Below are positions 46,574-56,103 of a DNA stretch of 64,000 nucleotides, in pieces. The notes below the pieces were generated by a model. The model saw only the letters and a list, made by a program, of their open reading frames with translations. It searched no databases and had not been told where the DNA came from. A program made the translations under genes and the position numbers. The DNA comes from Acetobacter sacchari (GTDB lineage Bacteria > Pseudomonadota > Alphaproteobacteria > Acetobacterales > Acetobacteraceae). Position 1 is the first letter of the stretch; each line of letters begins with the position of its first letter. The stretch lies in assembly GCF_017377715.1 (NCBI RefSeq), contig NZ_JAFVMF010000011.1:62001-126000 (forward strand). The letters run 5' to 3'.

Positions 46574-48364
46574 GTGTTCAGCAGACAGGCCAAAATCACG
46601 GGAATAGGCTGTTCTAGAAAAATTGAGACGTCCGCTCGAGGATGTGATGTTTTGCGTGATCCGGCTCTCAACAAAGGTTCAGCCTTTACGCAGGAGGAAA
46701 GAAACTCTCTGGGGTTAAACGGTCTATTGCCGCCGGTAATCTCCAATGAGTTGGAGCCTCAATTGACACGCGCCCTCACAGCCTATCGTAAAGCCCCCAC
46801 CGATCTCGATAAACACATTTATATGTGGAGGCTCCACGATAATAATGTGACGCTGTTTTACGCGTTGCTTCAACGCCATCTCATGGAAATGCTTCCGGTT
46901 GTCTACGATCCGGTGGTTGGAGAGGCAATTGAACAATACAGTGAGATTATAACACGACCTCGTGGCGTTTTTCTCAGTATTAACGAACCTGATGAAATTG
47001 AGGAAAAGCTGTCAGCCTTCGGCGCCAGCGCTGACGATATTGATCTGCTGGTTGCCAGTGACGCCGAAGAAATTCTCGGAATTGGGGACTGGGGCGCCAA
47101 CGGCATCGATATCTCCATCGGCAAACTCGCCGTCTATACTGCGGCTGCTGGGGTCGATCCTCATCGCGTCATTCCGATTGTACTCGATGTTGGAACAAAT
47201 AACCAAAAGCTTCTCAACGATCCACTTTACATCGGCTATCGACACAGTCGTGTTGTCGGTGAGGTTTATGACAACTTTATAGACGCATATGTCAGGGCGG
47301 CGAAGAAACTCTTTCCCCGGGCGATGTTGCATTGGGAGGATTTCGGTTCAACAAATGCACGCCGTATTTTGAGCCGTTTCCGCGACAAGGTTCCGACCTT
47401 TAATGACGATATGCAGGGGACTGGCGCAATCGTTCTTGGTGCATTGCTCAATGCAGTTCGCCGCAGTGACACACTCTGGTCCGATCAGCGCGTGGTAATT
47501 TTAGGCGCAGGCACAGCCGGGGTCGGTATTGCGGACCAGATTCGCGATCAGATGGTGCGGCATGGAGTGTCGCAAGATGAGGCAACCCGCCGCATCTGGC
47601 TTGTCGATTTGCCGGGTTTGCTTACTGACGACATGAAACACGGACTTCTTGATTTTCAGGTAAGCTATGCCAGACCAGCTGCGGAGGTTCAGGCATGGTC
47701 ACGTGTGTCGGCTGATATGTTGCCGGCAACCCAAACCAGGTGGCCGGCAATGGCAGCCTTACGCAGTGAAAAGGCTCAGAATGGTGGCGTAATTGATCTG
47801 GCAGAGGTCGTTAAAAAAGTGCGTCCAACTATTTTGATAGGCACCTCGACTACGCCTCATCTGTTTACCGAAGAGCTCGTGAAAGATATGGCTTCACATG
47901 TTGAGCGCCCAATTATTTTTCCGTTGTCAAACCCAACGAATTTACATGAAGCCACGCCAGCTCAACTTATTGAGTGGACGGACGGCAGAGTGCTTGTCGC
48001 GACAGGTGCTCCTTTTGAAAATGTCACTTTTAAAGGGGTTTCCTATACGATAGGGCAAGCGAACAACGCCGCCCTGTATCCGGGCCTTGGTTTTGGCGCC
48101 ATCGTATCGCGGGCGAGCCATGTCTCCGATGAAATGATCTTTGCCGCCGCGCAAGCAGTAGCCAGTCAAGCGACGGACGCCACCCCCGGCGCGGCTCTGC
48201 TGCCTTCGAACGCGGACCTTCGTGCGACTTCCAGTGTTGTTGCTGTCGCAGTGGCCAGCAAGGCGCAGGAGCAAAACATTGCCCAAGAGAAGTTCACTGA
48301 TGTGATCGAAGCCGTGAATAGCGCACAATGGTGGCCAATCTACCAACCCGTCATCGCAATATAA
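46574..48364 (+). CDS. maeA: NAD-dependent malic enzyme
   Basis: A 596-residue enzyme converting malate to pyruvate and CO2 with reduction of NAD+. Key segments: 'DVLRDPALNKGSAFTQEERN', the catalytic loop 'EILGIGDWGANGIDISIGKL', 'VLDVGTNNQKLLNDPLYIG', and 'FNDDMQGTGAIVLGALLNAV'. The dinucleotide fold is 'VVILGAGTAGVGIADQI'. The GTG at 46574 follows AGGAG by six bases and is chosen over much longer in-frame starts inside the preceding gene. The 64-bp gap to the lipocalin-like gene allows co-transcription. Confidence 0.92.
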   Translation: MFSRQAKITGIGCSRKIETSARGCDVLRDPALNKGSAFTQEERNSLGLNGLLPPVISNELEPQLTRALTAYRKAPTDLDKHIYMWRLHDNNVTLFYALLQRHLMEMLPVVYDPVVGEAIEQYSEIITRPRGVFLSINEPDEIEEKLSAFGASADDIDLLVASDAEEILGIGDWGANGIDISIGKLAVYTAAAGVDPHRVIPIVLDVGTNNQKLLNDPLYIGYRHSRVVGEVYDNFIDAYVRAAKKLFPRAMLHWEDFGSTNARRILSRFRDKVPTFNDDMQGTGAIVLGALLNAVRRSDTLWSDQRVVILGAGTAGVGIADQIRDQMVRHGVSQDEATRRIWLVDLPGLLTDDMKHGLLDFQVSYARPAAEVQAWSRVSADMLPATQTRWPAMAALRSEKAQNGGVIDLAEVVKKVRPTILIGTSTTPHLFTEELVKDMASHVERPIIFPLSNPTNLHEATPAQLIEWTDGRVLVATGAPFENVTFKGVSYTIGQANNAALYPGLGFGAIVSRASHVSDEMIFAAAQAVASQATDATPGAALLPSNADLRATSSVVAVAVASKAQEQNIAQEKFTDVIEAVNSAQWWPIYQPVIAI

Positions 48365-49249
48365 GATCACGACCTAGAGGGCTCTATAAACCTTCTGCTT
48401 TGAAGCGCTCTCGGCGATTGGATTCTAATCTGACGTGCACCGTTAGGACTATTCTCGAGGTGCGCTTGGATAAGGCGATCGGAGATTGGCGTGAAAGAGT
48501 AGCCACCTAACGCTTGCTGACCGGCGGATGATCGCCGGTCTGAGAGATCAGAAACCCTGCATGCGCGAGATAGCGCAGCGTCTGCTGCGCCATAGCAACG
48601 CGATTTCACCAGAACTGTGTCGCAGCTTACATCGTAGCGATGGCGGCAACCTGTCGCGTCTTGTCAGCAGATTTGGCGCTGTGACGAAGGACATCCGCCA
48701 CAAGGCTGTAGCCGCGAGCGCTGCGCTTGTCGATCAGAGCGAAGATGAGGGCTAGGACGAAGATGTTCTTGTTTCCTTTTTATAATCCCGGGCTGTCGTC
48801 CCGCTGATGCTCCACACCGTAGTTTGCTCGCCAAAACCCGATTTCGCGAGGCCGCCCTCCCCCAAGTTACCGGTCGACGCCAAGCTGCTCGGGACGCTGG
48901 AGGCGACTGAGCGCCGTCTGGACACGCGCGCACGCTACGCACGGGCTCAGGCTATGGTGCTGCTCGGCGTGAAGGACCCCTTCACAAAACGCTTCAGGAC
49001 GCGGAAGCTGCTTCTCCGCGGGGGCTGCCGGAGAAAGAGGTCATGGCCCGCATCCAGCGTCTGCGCTGTTCATAATCCTGCCGGTCTCTCGGTTGCGGTC
49101 CATCGAACGTAGTACGTTTTCGAAAGAAACGGCAATCCATGGCGGGAGACATTGGGAAATGGCGCCTTCCCATCGAGACAGAATTAACTTATTCGCAGCG
49201 CCGGACTCGCACAGAGTGACATCGCCCACCTTTGGAGAGGATCAGCCTT
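48365..49249. other. Decayed region before the HU gene
   Basis: About 885 bp without an intact gene. 48528-48660 (plus) reads 'MREIAQRLLRHSNAIS', reminiscent of the N-terminal helix-turn-helix of IS30 transposases ('LREIARRLGRSPSTIS'), and is probably an IS scrap. 48870-49065 (plus) contains two frames ('TERRLDTRARYARAQAMVLL', then 'LQDAEAASPRGLPEKEVMAR') that look like one small gene broken by a frameshift; I do not recognise it. The HU promoter should be in the last 150 bp. Confidence 0.4.
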
Positions 49250-49630
49250 ATGAGTAAAGCCTTTATCGCCGCCATCCTGCAGGACTCATTTCAGTCCACA
49301 GGCGTCGCCGCCCTGAAGGGCGCGGAAGACGTGATCGACGCCATCGTCGGCGAGCTGCTCGCCAAAGGCAGCTTCACCCTTCCCAGCTTCGGCGCGTTCA
49401 CTGTTCATGACACGCCTGCTCGCAATGCGCTCAATCCGCGCACCGGCGAGCCGGTCAAGGTCGCCGCTGGCGCGACCGTCCGCTACAAGGCCTCTCCCGT
49501 CCTGAAGGCCGCCGTGAAGGAAGCTCGCGCGAAGGCGAGCGGGAAGAAAAAGGCGGCTCCGGCAAAAGCCAAAGCCGCCAAGGTGGCTGCGCCTGCAACG
49601 CCTGCCGCGCGCGGTCGAAAAAAGGCCTGA
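49250..49630 (+). CDS. HU-family DNA-binding protein with Lys/Ala tail
   Basis: A 126-residue nucleoid protein. The HU/IHF domain occupies residues 1-95: 'GAEDVIDAIVGELLAKGSFT', 'LPSFGAFTVHDTPARNALNP', 'RTGEPVKVAAGATVRYKASP'. The last 30 residues form a Lys/Ala-rich tail ('GKKKAAPAKAKAAKVAAPA') resembling histone H1-like extensions seen in some alphaproteobacterial HU paralogues. A strong GGAGAGG lies at 49234-49240. The 3' end faces the gapR remnant on the other strand. Confidence 0.9.
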   Translation: MSKAFIAAILQDSFQSTGVAALKGAEDVIDAIVGELLAKGSFTLPSFGAFTVHDTPARNALNPRTGEPVKVAAGATVRYKASPVLKAAVKEARAKASGKKKAAPAKAKAAKVAAPATPAARGRKKA

Positions 49631-49649
49631 TACCGCTTACGCCGCGCGC

Positions 49650-49905
49650 TTTGCATGCCGAACGCGCGGCGATAAACCGGCAACGTCTCCTGTTCCTTGA
49701 TCTCCGATGGCTCCTGCCTGCGCAGGCGGATGATCACGCGGATCACTTTCACGTCGAACCCCGCTAATTTCGCGTCAGTGAAAATATCCTTGATATCCGC
49801 CGTAAGAGCTTTGCGCTCTTCCTCAAGCCGCGCCATGCGCTCGATGATGGCTCGCACAGCTGTCGACCGCTATATACTGCCCACTGCGGCCTCTGCGACG
49901 CTCCC
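49650..49905 (-). pseudogene. gapR: GapR (DUF2312) pseudogene
   Basis: On the minus strand 'RAIIERMARLEEERKALTAD', 'IKDIFTDAKLAGFDVKVIRV' and 'IIRLRRQEPSEIKEQETLPV' match GapR, the overtwisted-DNA binding protein of alphaproteobacteria, nearly end to end. The N-terminal part is broken. 'SVAEAAVGSI' ends in a TAG, and 'YSGRQL' lies in another frame just before the intact part, implying small insertions near 49860-49875. The normal stop after 'FGM' is also lost and the frame runs on into the antisense of the HU gene. No ATG start remains. Essential in Caulobacter, so an intact copy is expected elsewhere. Confidence 0.7.
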
Positions 49906-50816
49906 GTCGTGTTACGCCTCGCGGAACTCCACCTCTCTCAGTATTACCCGACCGGCTCGTCCGTCGCTGACGCGTGTCCTGATTTCTGAACCCAGCCGAA
50001 CAAACTCGCTCATCTGAGGCTTCATCGTGCGCAGATTTGCGGCAGCTGGAGGCGCTCCCGAGTCGAGTTGTTCGCACAGCGCGTAAATTAGTCCAAACAA
50101 CACCCAGCTTTTGACCGCCAGGCTCTGCTGACCCAAACATCAGAGGCCGTATTGCCGCGGTCGAGCAGCCCTCCTCTCAATCTCGCACCATTGTTGGCGG
50201 CGACATCTTTCGCCTTCCACTTTTGGATCAGCAGGAATTCCGACCGACGAAAATATGCGAATTATAGCGGAAGAACGAGATGGAGAGATATGTTCACAAG
50301 ATCGTTCCATCACCTTGCCGCGTCGCTTTGGTGGACTTCAGCGTCTATCGGGCGTAATCGCTCTCGCGCTACAGTTTTGTCCGCTTGTCTTTCCAACCTT
50401 CGTGGATGCGATCAGCGAGAAGATCCGCCTTTGCTCCGTTGGCATTGCGCTGCTTTGGAACTGCCGTCATTGTTGCGTTCGGAATATGGCCTGACATCGG
50501 CAGATAATCGGCATTCTGAAATATACCGTCAAAGCGACCGAATAGAACGTCAATCGCGTCAGCCTGAGTGATACAATGTTAAGGCAACTGGATCGTTTTG
50601 GCATCGAGTAAGCGGCACGAGCTCATCCGTTTCATTAATCTGGAGGGCTAATTCACGATGGGACACATGGAGCCCGGCGCAACCCACGCCGCCTGCACCC
50701 CGTCCGCGATATCGTATCTTCGTGAGATATCATTAGAATGGAAATAATTCCTGCCGATATCGGCTATAGGCACGGGTGTCCTTTTCATCTCGATAGCCAG
50801 GAATTATTTATGGGTC
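49906..50816. other. 910 bp without a supported gene
   Basis: Open frames on both strands here have no recognisable product and no good ribosome binding sites. It is probably decayed mobile DNA plus the oxyR promoter region close to 50816. A GAATTATT stretch at 50801-50808 precedes the oxyR start; the ribosome binding site is weak. Confidence 0.4.
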
Positions 50817-51755
50817 ATGGCATATACTCCTCTCTCTGGCCTCTCCCTTCGCGACATTGAATATGTCGTTGCCGTCGATGACCTGCGGAACTTCTCCCGC
50901 GCTGCAGAGCGTTGCGGGGTGAGTCAGGCCGGGCTTTCGGAACAAGTCCGCAAGCTCGAGCTGCTTTTGGGCGTAACGGTGTTCGAGCGGTCGCGACGCC
51001 ATGTGTCTCCCACGCCAGAGGGCGCACGCCTGATCGCTATTGGCCGCGAGGTTCTCGCCTCCGCGCGTATGTTGCTCGACGTAGCGCGGAGCCGGACCGG
51101 GCCGCTCGACGGTCCTTTGCGCATCGGTGTCATCGCAACCCTCGGCCCTTATTACGTGCCAGGCCTGCTATCGAGCCTGCGGTCACAGTATCCGCAGCTC
51201 GCATTGCGATTGACGGAAAATATGACCGGGCCGCTGCTTCTGAAATTACGCCAGAACGAACTCGATCTCGCGCTCCTATCCCTGCCGCTCGCCTCGGAAA
51301 CCCTGGTCAGCGAACAGGTCTTCGTAGAACCCTTCCTCGGCGTATTCCCAAAGGGTCATGCGTTGGCCGAACATGATTCTCTACCTCTGGACCGGTTAGA
51401 TGGGCCGGAGCTTATCCTTCTTGAGGACGGGCACTGCCTGCGCGAGCAGGCGTTGTCGCTCTGCGGCGCCCAGTCGAGTCACGACGGCGATTCACGGCTG
51501 GCGACCAGCCTCGAGATGCTATGGCACATGATCGCGGCTGGGGAAGGATATTCACTGATCCCGCGGCTCGCTCTGGCTAACCGCACGCAGCTTGCGGATC
51601 TCGTGGGAATCCGCGAGTTGGACCATCAGGCGTCCCGCTTGATTGGACTGGTCTGGCGCCGATCGGATCCGCGCGGCCCTGCCTTCAGCGACTTCGCGCG
51701 GTTCCTGCGCGCCAACTGCCCAGAAGGCTGTACACCGGTCGATCCCGCCGCGTGA
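50817..51755 (+). CDS. oxyR: OxyR-type LysR peroxide sensor
   Basis: A 312-residue LysR-family activator of the peroxide response. The winged helix is in 'NFSRAAERCGVSQAGLSEQV' and 'RKLELLLGVTVFERSRRHVS'. The regulatory domain carries the redox pair in 'GHCLREQALSLC' (Cys207 and Cys216), spaced as in E. coli Cys199/Cys208, so disulfide switching by hydrogen peroxide is expected. 'HMIAAGEGYSLIPRLALANR' is also family-typical. No catalase or peroxiredoxin gene adjoins it; IS remnants flank it on the right. Confidence 0.9.
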   Translation: MAYTPLSGLSLRDIEYVVAVDDLRNFSRAAERCGVSQAGLSEQVRKLELLLGVTVFERSRRHVSPTPEGARLIAIGREVLASARMLLDVARSRTGPLDGPLRIGVIATLGPYYVPGLLSSLRSQYPQLALRLTENMTGPLLLKLRQNELDLALLSLPLASETLVSEQVFVEPFLGVFPKGHALAEHDSLPLDRLDGPELILLEDGHCLREQALSLCGAQSSHDGDSRLATSLEMLWHMIAAGEGYSLIPRLALANRTQLADLVGIRELDHQASRLIGLVWRRSDPRGPAFSDFARFLRANCPEGCTPVDPAA

Positions 51756-51852
51756 TTTAGCACTACAGTTGCATTTCATTGCGCGATTAGTACGATCACC
51801 GGTGTCGTCACGTTAACTTTGTCTGGCCTTAACTTGTCCTCAGATGATATTT

Positions 51853-52152
51853 TCAAGTCTGGAACGCGGTAGCGTTACTCCAGTGAGCGAGCGCCCTGAG
51901 AATGTACAGATGTCGGGTGATGGCGTCGTCGATTGAGTCTAGTGGGGCGAAGACATTACGGACGGCAGAGAAGATGGCGGCAACGCGGTGACAGTCAAAA
52001 ACTAACGAAACTTTTTGAGTATAACAACGTTTTCGTAACGAAATATACGGATTTTCCACCCTCCTGTTCGGGCGTTTATGAGAGCTGTGTTCCACACAGG
52101 GCATGACCTGACTTCTAGCTGCACCGTATGATTTTAGTTTGTACGTAATCAT
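51853..52152 (-). mobile_element. IS6-family transposase remnant 3 (C-terminal part)
   Basis: A frame of about 100 codons matching the end of IS6-type transposases: 'YKLKSYGAARSQVMPCVEHS', 'SHKRPNRRVENPYISLRKR', then 'IFSAVRNVFAPLDSIDDAIT' and 'RALAHW'. The normal order is kept, but the first two thirds are absent. Unlike remnants 1 and 2 (N-terminal), this is the 3' end, so it is a separate insertion. Confidence 0.75.
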
Positions 52153-52589
52153 GCGTTTTGGTATGATGCCCTGCTTCTCGCGAAGCTGTCTCGCCGCCCT
52201 CGTATTGCGTCATGTTTACAGAATTACAGTGAGAATGATGCCGTCCTGATCAACGGACCGCCACAGCTAATGAAGCTGACCAAGGATCAAGATCCCAACG
52301 TCGTTCAGATGCGAGACGTCGCCTGGAGCAGTGCGGCTTGAGGCGTAGTCTGCGCGCAGACGTTGCACCAAACTTGTTACTCCAGCGCCACGTATGTCTT
52401 ATACGACACGACAATTCCGTGTTCGAGGAGCATCTCTTCGATCACGTGGAAGTTCAACGAGAGCCGGAAATACAACCACACAGCATGTGCAATCGGAATC
52501 GGCTCACACGGAAAACGATGACGTTTGTCACTCACCGCGGACGTGCCCATTGCGTCCAGTTTGCTACAACAGAATTAACGTGACAGCAC

Positions 52590-53010
52590 TGCCTTACGTG
52601 CTCTGCCGTGAACAGGCGGGCCGAGACGTCAGCTCGACGGTGGCAAGAAAATAATGGGCAGGAAACGACACATCTCTGTCGATGCGAATGGACAACGAAT
52701 GGCGGCCTTGTTCGGGTTGCATCGATTCCTACTGAAACTCTATGGTCAGGCAGTCTATCAGGGGACGAAATTTAAGCAGGGACCAGCCCATATCTATACG
52801 TCGAAATCGTGCGACGATACGGCTCGGAAGGTTCGTAATGTCGCTCACGTGCTGAATTATCGAACGCAAGTCAGCTAATTCAATCGTTGCCGGCGCCAGA
52901 GCAAAGATTGGGTAGGCCTCAAACGGAATGCCCTAGCTTTTCCTCCGACAGGCGTCAGACACATGATACTCTGGACGTTTTGTAATCATATATCATTATT
53001 TCGAACGATT
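52590..53010 (+). mobile_element. IS5-family transposase remnant
   Basis: The plus strand encodes 'LDGGKKIMGRKRHISVDANG', a segment around the catalytic region of IS5/IS427 transposases. After a stop it continues 'FNRCRRQSKDWVGLKRNALAF', the conserved C-terminal part. The middle is shortened and the frame interrupted. Upstream 52200-52590 may contain more of the same element but is too eroded to assign. Confidence 0.68.
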
Positions 53011-53095
53011 TGTGCGAGGTTGGGGCGTCAAAAGGATCCCGTACGAATCAAATCCCCGTTCGAAACCATGCGTTCGCGGGCGCGTCGGCTCACAT

Positions 53096-54286
53096 TCAGG
53101 TGCGGTCGCTTCCATTTTCCGTAGACCCATTGCTGGACACCATACCATAGAGGTTGCTCCCATAATCGAGAACATCATATGCTTTGGAAGCACGATTAAG
53201 TATCGTATTCATAATTGACTCGGTGGACGATTTGGAAGCTGCCTCGGTCGCTTCTGTACCCGCTCTGGCCGCAGTTTCGGCAACATCCAACTCCGGCGCG
53301 GCCTCGGGGGCAACAATCAGGGCCGCGTCGCTAGCGATGCCGGTCAGCACCCCCCCTAGGTCACATAGCCCGGCTTTCGCATTCCCCTTGGCAAACTGGT
53401 CTATTGCACCTACGCCATTTGTAAGAGGCGAAACAAGAGATCCCATGAAATTGGCAACATCAGCCTCGAACTTGCTCCATCCCTTAGAAGCGGATGTGCT
53501 GCCACGATCGATCGTTCCTTGTCCATACTCAGCCTCGAAAGTTTGATTATCTTTACTGGATACTTTACCTTCTCCTATGCCGCCTATCTGGCTACCGAGC
53601 ATGGCTGCGTCGGCGTCAGAAAAACTTCCATCACCATACTGCTGCTCTTCCTGGCCAAGTGCAACCAGATCCTCCGCCATGGCATTGCCATCCTTAGATC
53701 TGGCATCCTTGGCGAACTGTTCTGCAGCTTCTGGATCTGTTCTATCGAGATCCGACATCGCCTGCTGCACACCGGACTGCAGCGCCCCCTGCCCGGCCTG
53801 GAGAATGTTTTCCTTTGCCATGCCGTCGGATGTCTTCGACTTGATTCCCTTGACCATCTGCCAGAGCGGTGAAGAAGATTCGATGAATTTCAGAAAGCCA
53901 TGTGTGGCCCGCGTCTGCCCGCCTTTGATGTATGTCCCCCCAAGAGCATCCTCGGCGTCGTCACGGACGTGTCCGTTGACCTTGCCTCCGCCATTCTGAT
54001 TTGCCAGCGATTGGGCGCCAGATACCGCAGCAATAGCCTGATCCTTCGTCAGGACCCGTTCTTTGTACGCCTTCAGTTCGTCCTCGACCAGCTTGTTGCC
54101 ATTGCCGGACTGCCCGTCTGTCATAATTTCGGCAAACAATTTGGGGTCGTCATGCTGCAAGGTGTCCAAGCCTTGCTCAAGATTTCTATTGTAGGCGGCG
54201 TTTTTGTTCGTTTTCCCGGACTGTATGGCAGCAGCACTATCCTGCGCAACCATGCCCGAAGTTCCGAGTGCCGTATCGATTTTCAT
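53096..54286 (-). CDS. Candidate type III-secreted effector or translocator
   Basis: A 396-residue protein with no known family. It is rich in Ala, Gly, Ser and Asp, has one Cys, and no cleavable Sec signal. The N terminus ('MKIDTALGTSGMVAQDSAAA') is polar and Ser/Ala/Thr-rich, as in type III substrates. A moderately hydrophobic stretch at about 285-325 ('AKAGLCDLGGVLTGIASDAA') could contact membranes. It lies at the end of the secretion locus and diverges from the TadD-like gene. Its composition resembles HrpK/HrpF-type translocators or large Hrp effectors, but I see no decisive motif. Confidence 0.6.
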   Translation of the reverse strand: MKIDTALGTSGMVAQDSAAAIQSGKTNKNAAYNRNLEQGLDTLQHDDPKLFAEIMTDGQSGNGNKLVEDELKAYKERVLTKDQAIAAVSGAQSLANQNGGGKVNGHVRDDAEDALGGTYIKGGQTRATHGFLKFIESSSPLWQMVKGIKSKTSDGMAKENILQAGQGALQSGVQQAMSDLDRTDPEAAEQFAKDARSKDGNAMAEDLVALGQEEQQYGDGSFSDADAAMLGSQIGGIGEGKVSSKDNQTFEAEYGQGTIDRGSTSASKGWSKFEADVANFMGSLVSPLTNGVGAIDQFAKGNAKAGLCDLGGVLTGIASDAALIVAPEAAPELDVAETAARAGTEATEAASKSSTESIMNTILNRASKAYDVLDYGSNLYGMVSSNGSTENGSDRT

Positions 54287-54525
54287 GCTGCCTCACGGGT
54301 TCCTCAGGTTGCCGCGTCGTTCTCCGCGTCAGAAACCGGCCAAAGGCAGACCCTGAGCATTCCGCGAAGCCATAGCGGGGCAGGTTAGAGGCTAACGCTG
54401 ACGCAAACCTGACGAACATTTAACACAGACGACTTCTGCCTTCTGTTTTGACTGACGCCAGCTGCGCTAATACGCTGCGCAAGCGATGATGCGCGGAATC
54501 TTGCTAAAAAGGATCGCAGCTTTTC
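54287..54525. promoter_or_regulatory. Divergent promoter region of effector candidate and TadD-like gene
   Basis: 240 bp between two divergently transcribed genes at the left end of the secretion locus. I looked for PIP-box (TTCG-N16-TTCG) and hrp-box (GGAACC...CCAC) elements and found no convincing match. Confidence 0.4.
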
Positions 54526-55426
54526 ATGAGCACCCAAACGTCACGATGTTGGCATGCTGTTCGTTCTTTCCCCCTAGCATTCAGGTTGCACGACCTGATT
54601 CTCCGACTGACCTTTTTTGCGGGTCTGCTTGCGGCCTGCGCTCTCGGAGGGTGTCAGACGGTCGTGTCGCAAAGCGTAGTTGATGCGACGCGGGAGCAGC
54701 AGGTGGCCCAGGATCCCGGCGCGATGGCTAGGATTGGCGCGGCCGCGCGCGCGCAGAACGACCTACGCACCGCGAGCAGCTTCTATGCCCGAGCCGTCAG
54801 TCTGCGCCCGCATGATGTGTCATTCGTCGCTCCTTACGCAGAGACACTTGCCGCCAATGGCCGTATGGATGACGCCATCGCGGCTGCGCGAATGGCCTTG
54901 GCAGATATCACCGATGAGCGGCAGGTGCGCCTGACGCTGCTCCTGGCGCGGCTTTATTGCCAGTCCGGTCGCTCACAGGAAGCCGTTGTACTCCTCAATT
55001 CACAGATCGCACGCTATCCTGATCGTGCAGATCTGCAGATCGGTCTCGGCATCGCGCTGGATCTCAGCAATGATTTCCTGGGGGCGCAAGCGGCCTATGC
55101 GCAAGCACTGCGGAGGGATACTGACAATCTCGCCGCACAGAACAACCGAGCTTTGTCACAGGGCCTGGCGGGTCAGCAGGATGAGGCCTTGCGATCCTTG
55201 CAGCGTCTGCGCAATACCGCTGTAGAACGGGGAATGCCGCAGACGGATATCTCAACGATCGATGGTAAACATGGCCATTATTTACGCCCTGCAGGGAGAT
55301 TTGCAGAAGGCCCGGCGGAGCGGTCTAAGCGTGAGCAACGATCCGAACGGCGTTCGGGAGAATACTCGTTTTTACTCGCTTTTGGCTCCGTCCTCCAGCG
55401 ATTCCGCCCCCGCGTTGTCCGACTGA
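54526..55426 (+). pseudogene. TadD-like TPR lipoprotein, interrupted by one frameshift
   Basis: The first ~245 codons encode a lipoprotein ('AACALGGC' lipobox) with TPR repeats: 'ARAQNDLRTASSFYARAVSL', 'LLLARLYCQSGRSQEAVVLL', 'QNNRALSQGLAGQQDEALRS'. Near 55220-55262 the frame must shift by +1 to continue into the conserved end 'MVNMAIIYALQGDLQKARRS', stopping at 55424-55426. Unshifted, the frame runs nonsensically to 55992 across the antisense of the CpaD-like gene. A GGGG run (55229-55232) is the likely site. TadD proteins help secretin assembly in Tad systems; here it would serve as pilotin for the neighbouring secretin. Real disruption and sequencing error cannot be separated by eye. Confidence 0.72.
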
Positions 55427-56103
55427 GGACCTACTCCCCTATTCGGGCCCCGCGTGACCGCCGAAGAGGCATCTGCCGGAGCCGTCATGCTTCCGGCCCC
55501 ACCTCCCGGCGACCCTGTTTCCACAGGTGTGCGTCTCTGGTGATTGTCCTGATCCAGACCCGCCTCCCAGAGCTGCACGACCTTGGCGAAACGTGCACCG
55601 TTTGCCGGACCAAGGTGTGCCGGGTTGACCAGATCACCCGGATTATCCAGTTCTTCACCCAAGGCACGGCTTTGGGTGCAATGTCCCAAAGCGGACAAGC
55701 TATTCGTCACGTCACCAAACCAAGAGCGACGCAACGCGGTGTCGCAATCGGGTGCGACGAGCGTGTATTCTATCAAGACCAGCATGCCCGCAGTGTCTCG
55801 CACTGTCGTAATGCGCGCCGGATCGACACCATCTTCGATCAAAACCTGCTCGATGCGCCCGGACACTCTGATGTCGTCGCTAGCGATCAAGGCGTGGAGC
55901 CTCCCGACACGACTGAACTGCCCGACAGCCTCGTTGACGCCCGCATTCAGCATTCCTGGGTAAAGGTCCAGCCGACGTTCTTTCACGCTTAACCCCAAAG
56001 GCGGCGATGCAGCTTTCTGGATAGCCTGATTTTCATTGCACGATGCGACAAACAGCAAACAAGGGAGGCCCCAGACCGCACGGCGCGTAGACTTTACCTT
56101 CAT
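55372..56103 (-). CDS. CpaD/RcpB-like pilus lipoprotein
   Basis: A 243-residue lipoprotein ('LPCLLFVASC' lipobox). It has a CpaD-type body: 'RRLDLYPGMLNAGVNEAVGQ', 'VAPDCDTALRRSWFGDVTNS' and the hallmark 'ELDNPGDLVNPAHLGPANGA', followed by a Gly/Pro/Ala-rich tail. CpaD/RcpB works at the outer membrane with the CpaC/RcpA secretin. Its ATG overlaps the secretin stop (ATGA at 56100-56103), so the two are translationally coupled. It is the last gene of the leftward secretion operon. Confidence 0.75.
   Translation of the reverse strand: MKVKSTRRAVWGLPCLLFVASCNENQAIQKAASPPLGLSVKERRLDLYPGMLNAGVNEAVGQFSRVGRLHALIASDDIRVSGRIEQVLIEDGVDPARITTVRDTAGMLVLIEYTLVAPDCDTALRRSWFGDVTNSLSALGHCTQSRALGEELDNPGDLVNPAHLGPANGARFAKVVQLWEAGLDQDNHQRRTPVETGSPGGGAGSMTAPADASSAVTRGPNRGVGPQSDNAGAESLEDGAKSE

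Noticed and set aside
54526..55992. A single 488-residue protein spanning the TadD-like region and beyond
   Set aside because: The last ~240 residues are Arg/Cys-rich antisense translation of the CpaD-like gene. The conserved TadD ending is in another frame and stops at 55426.
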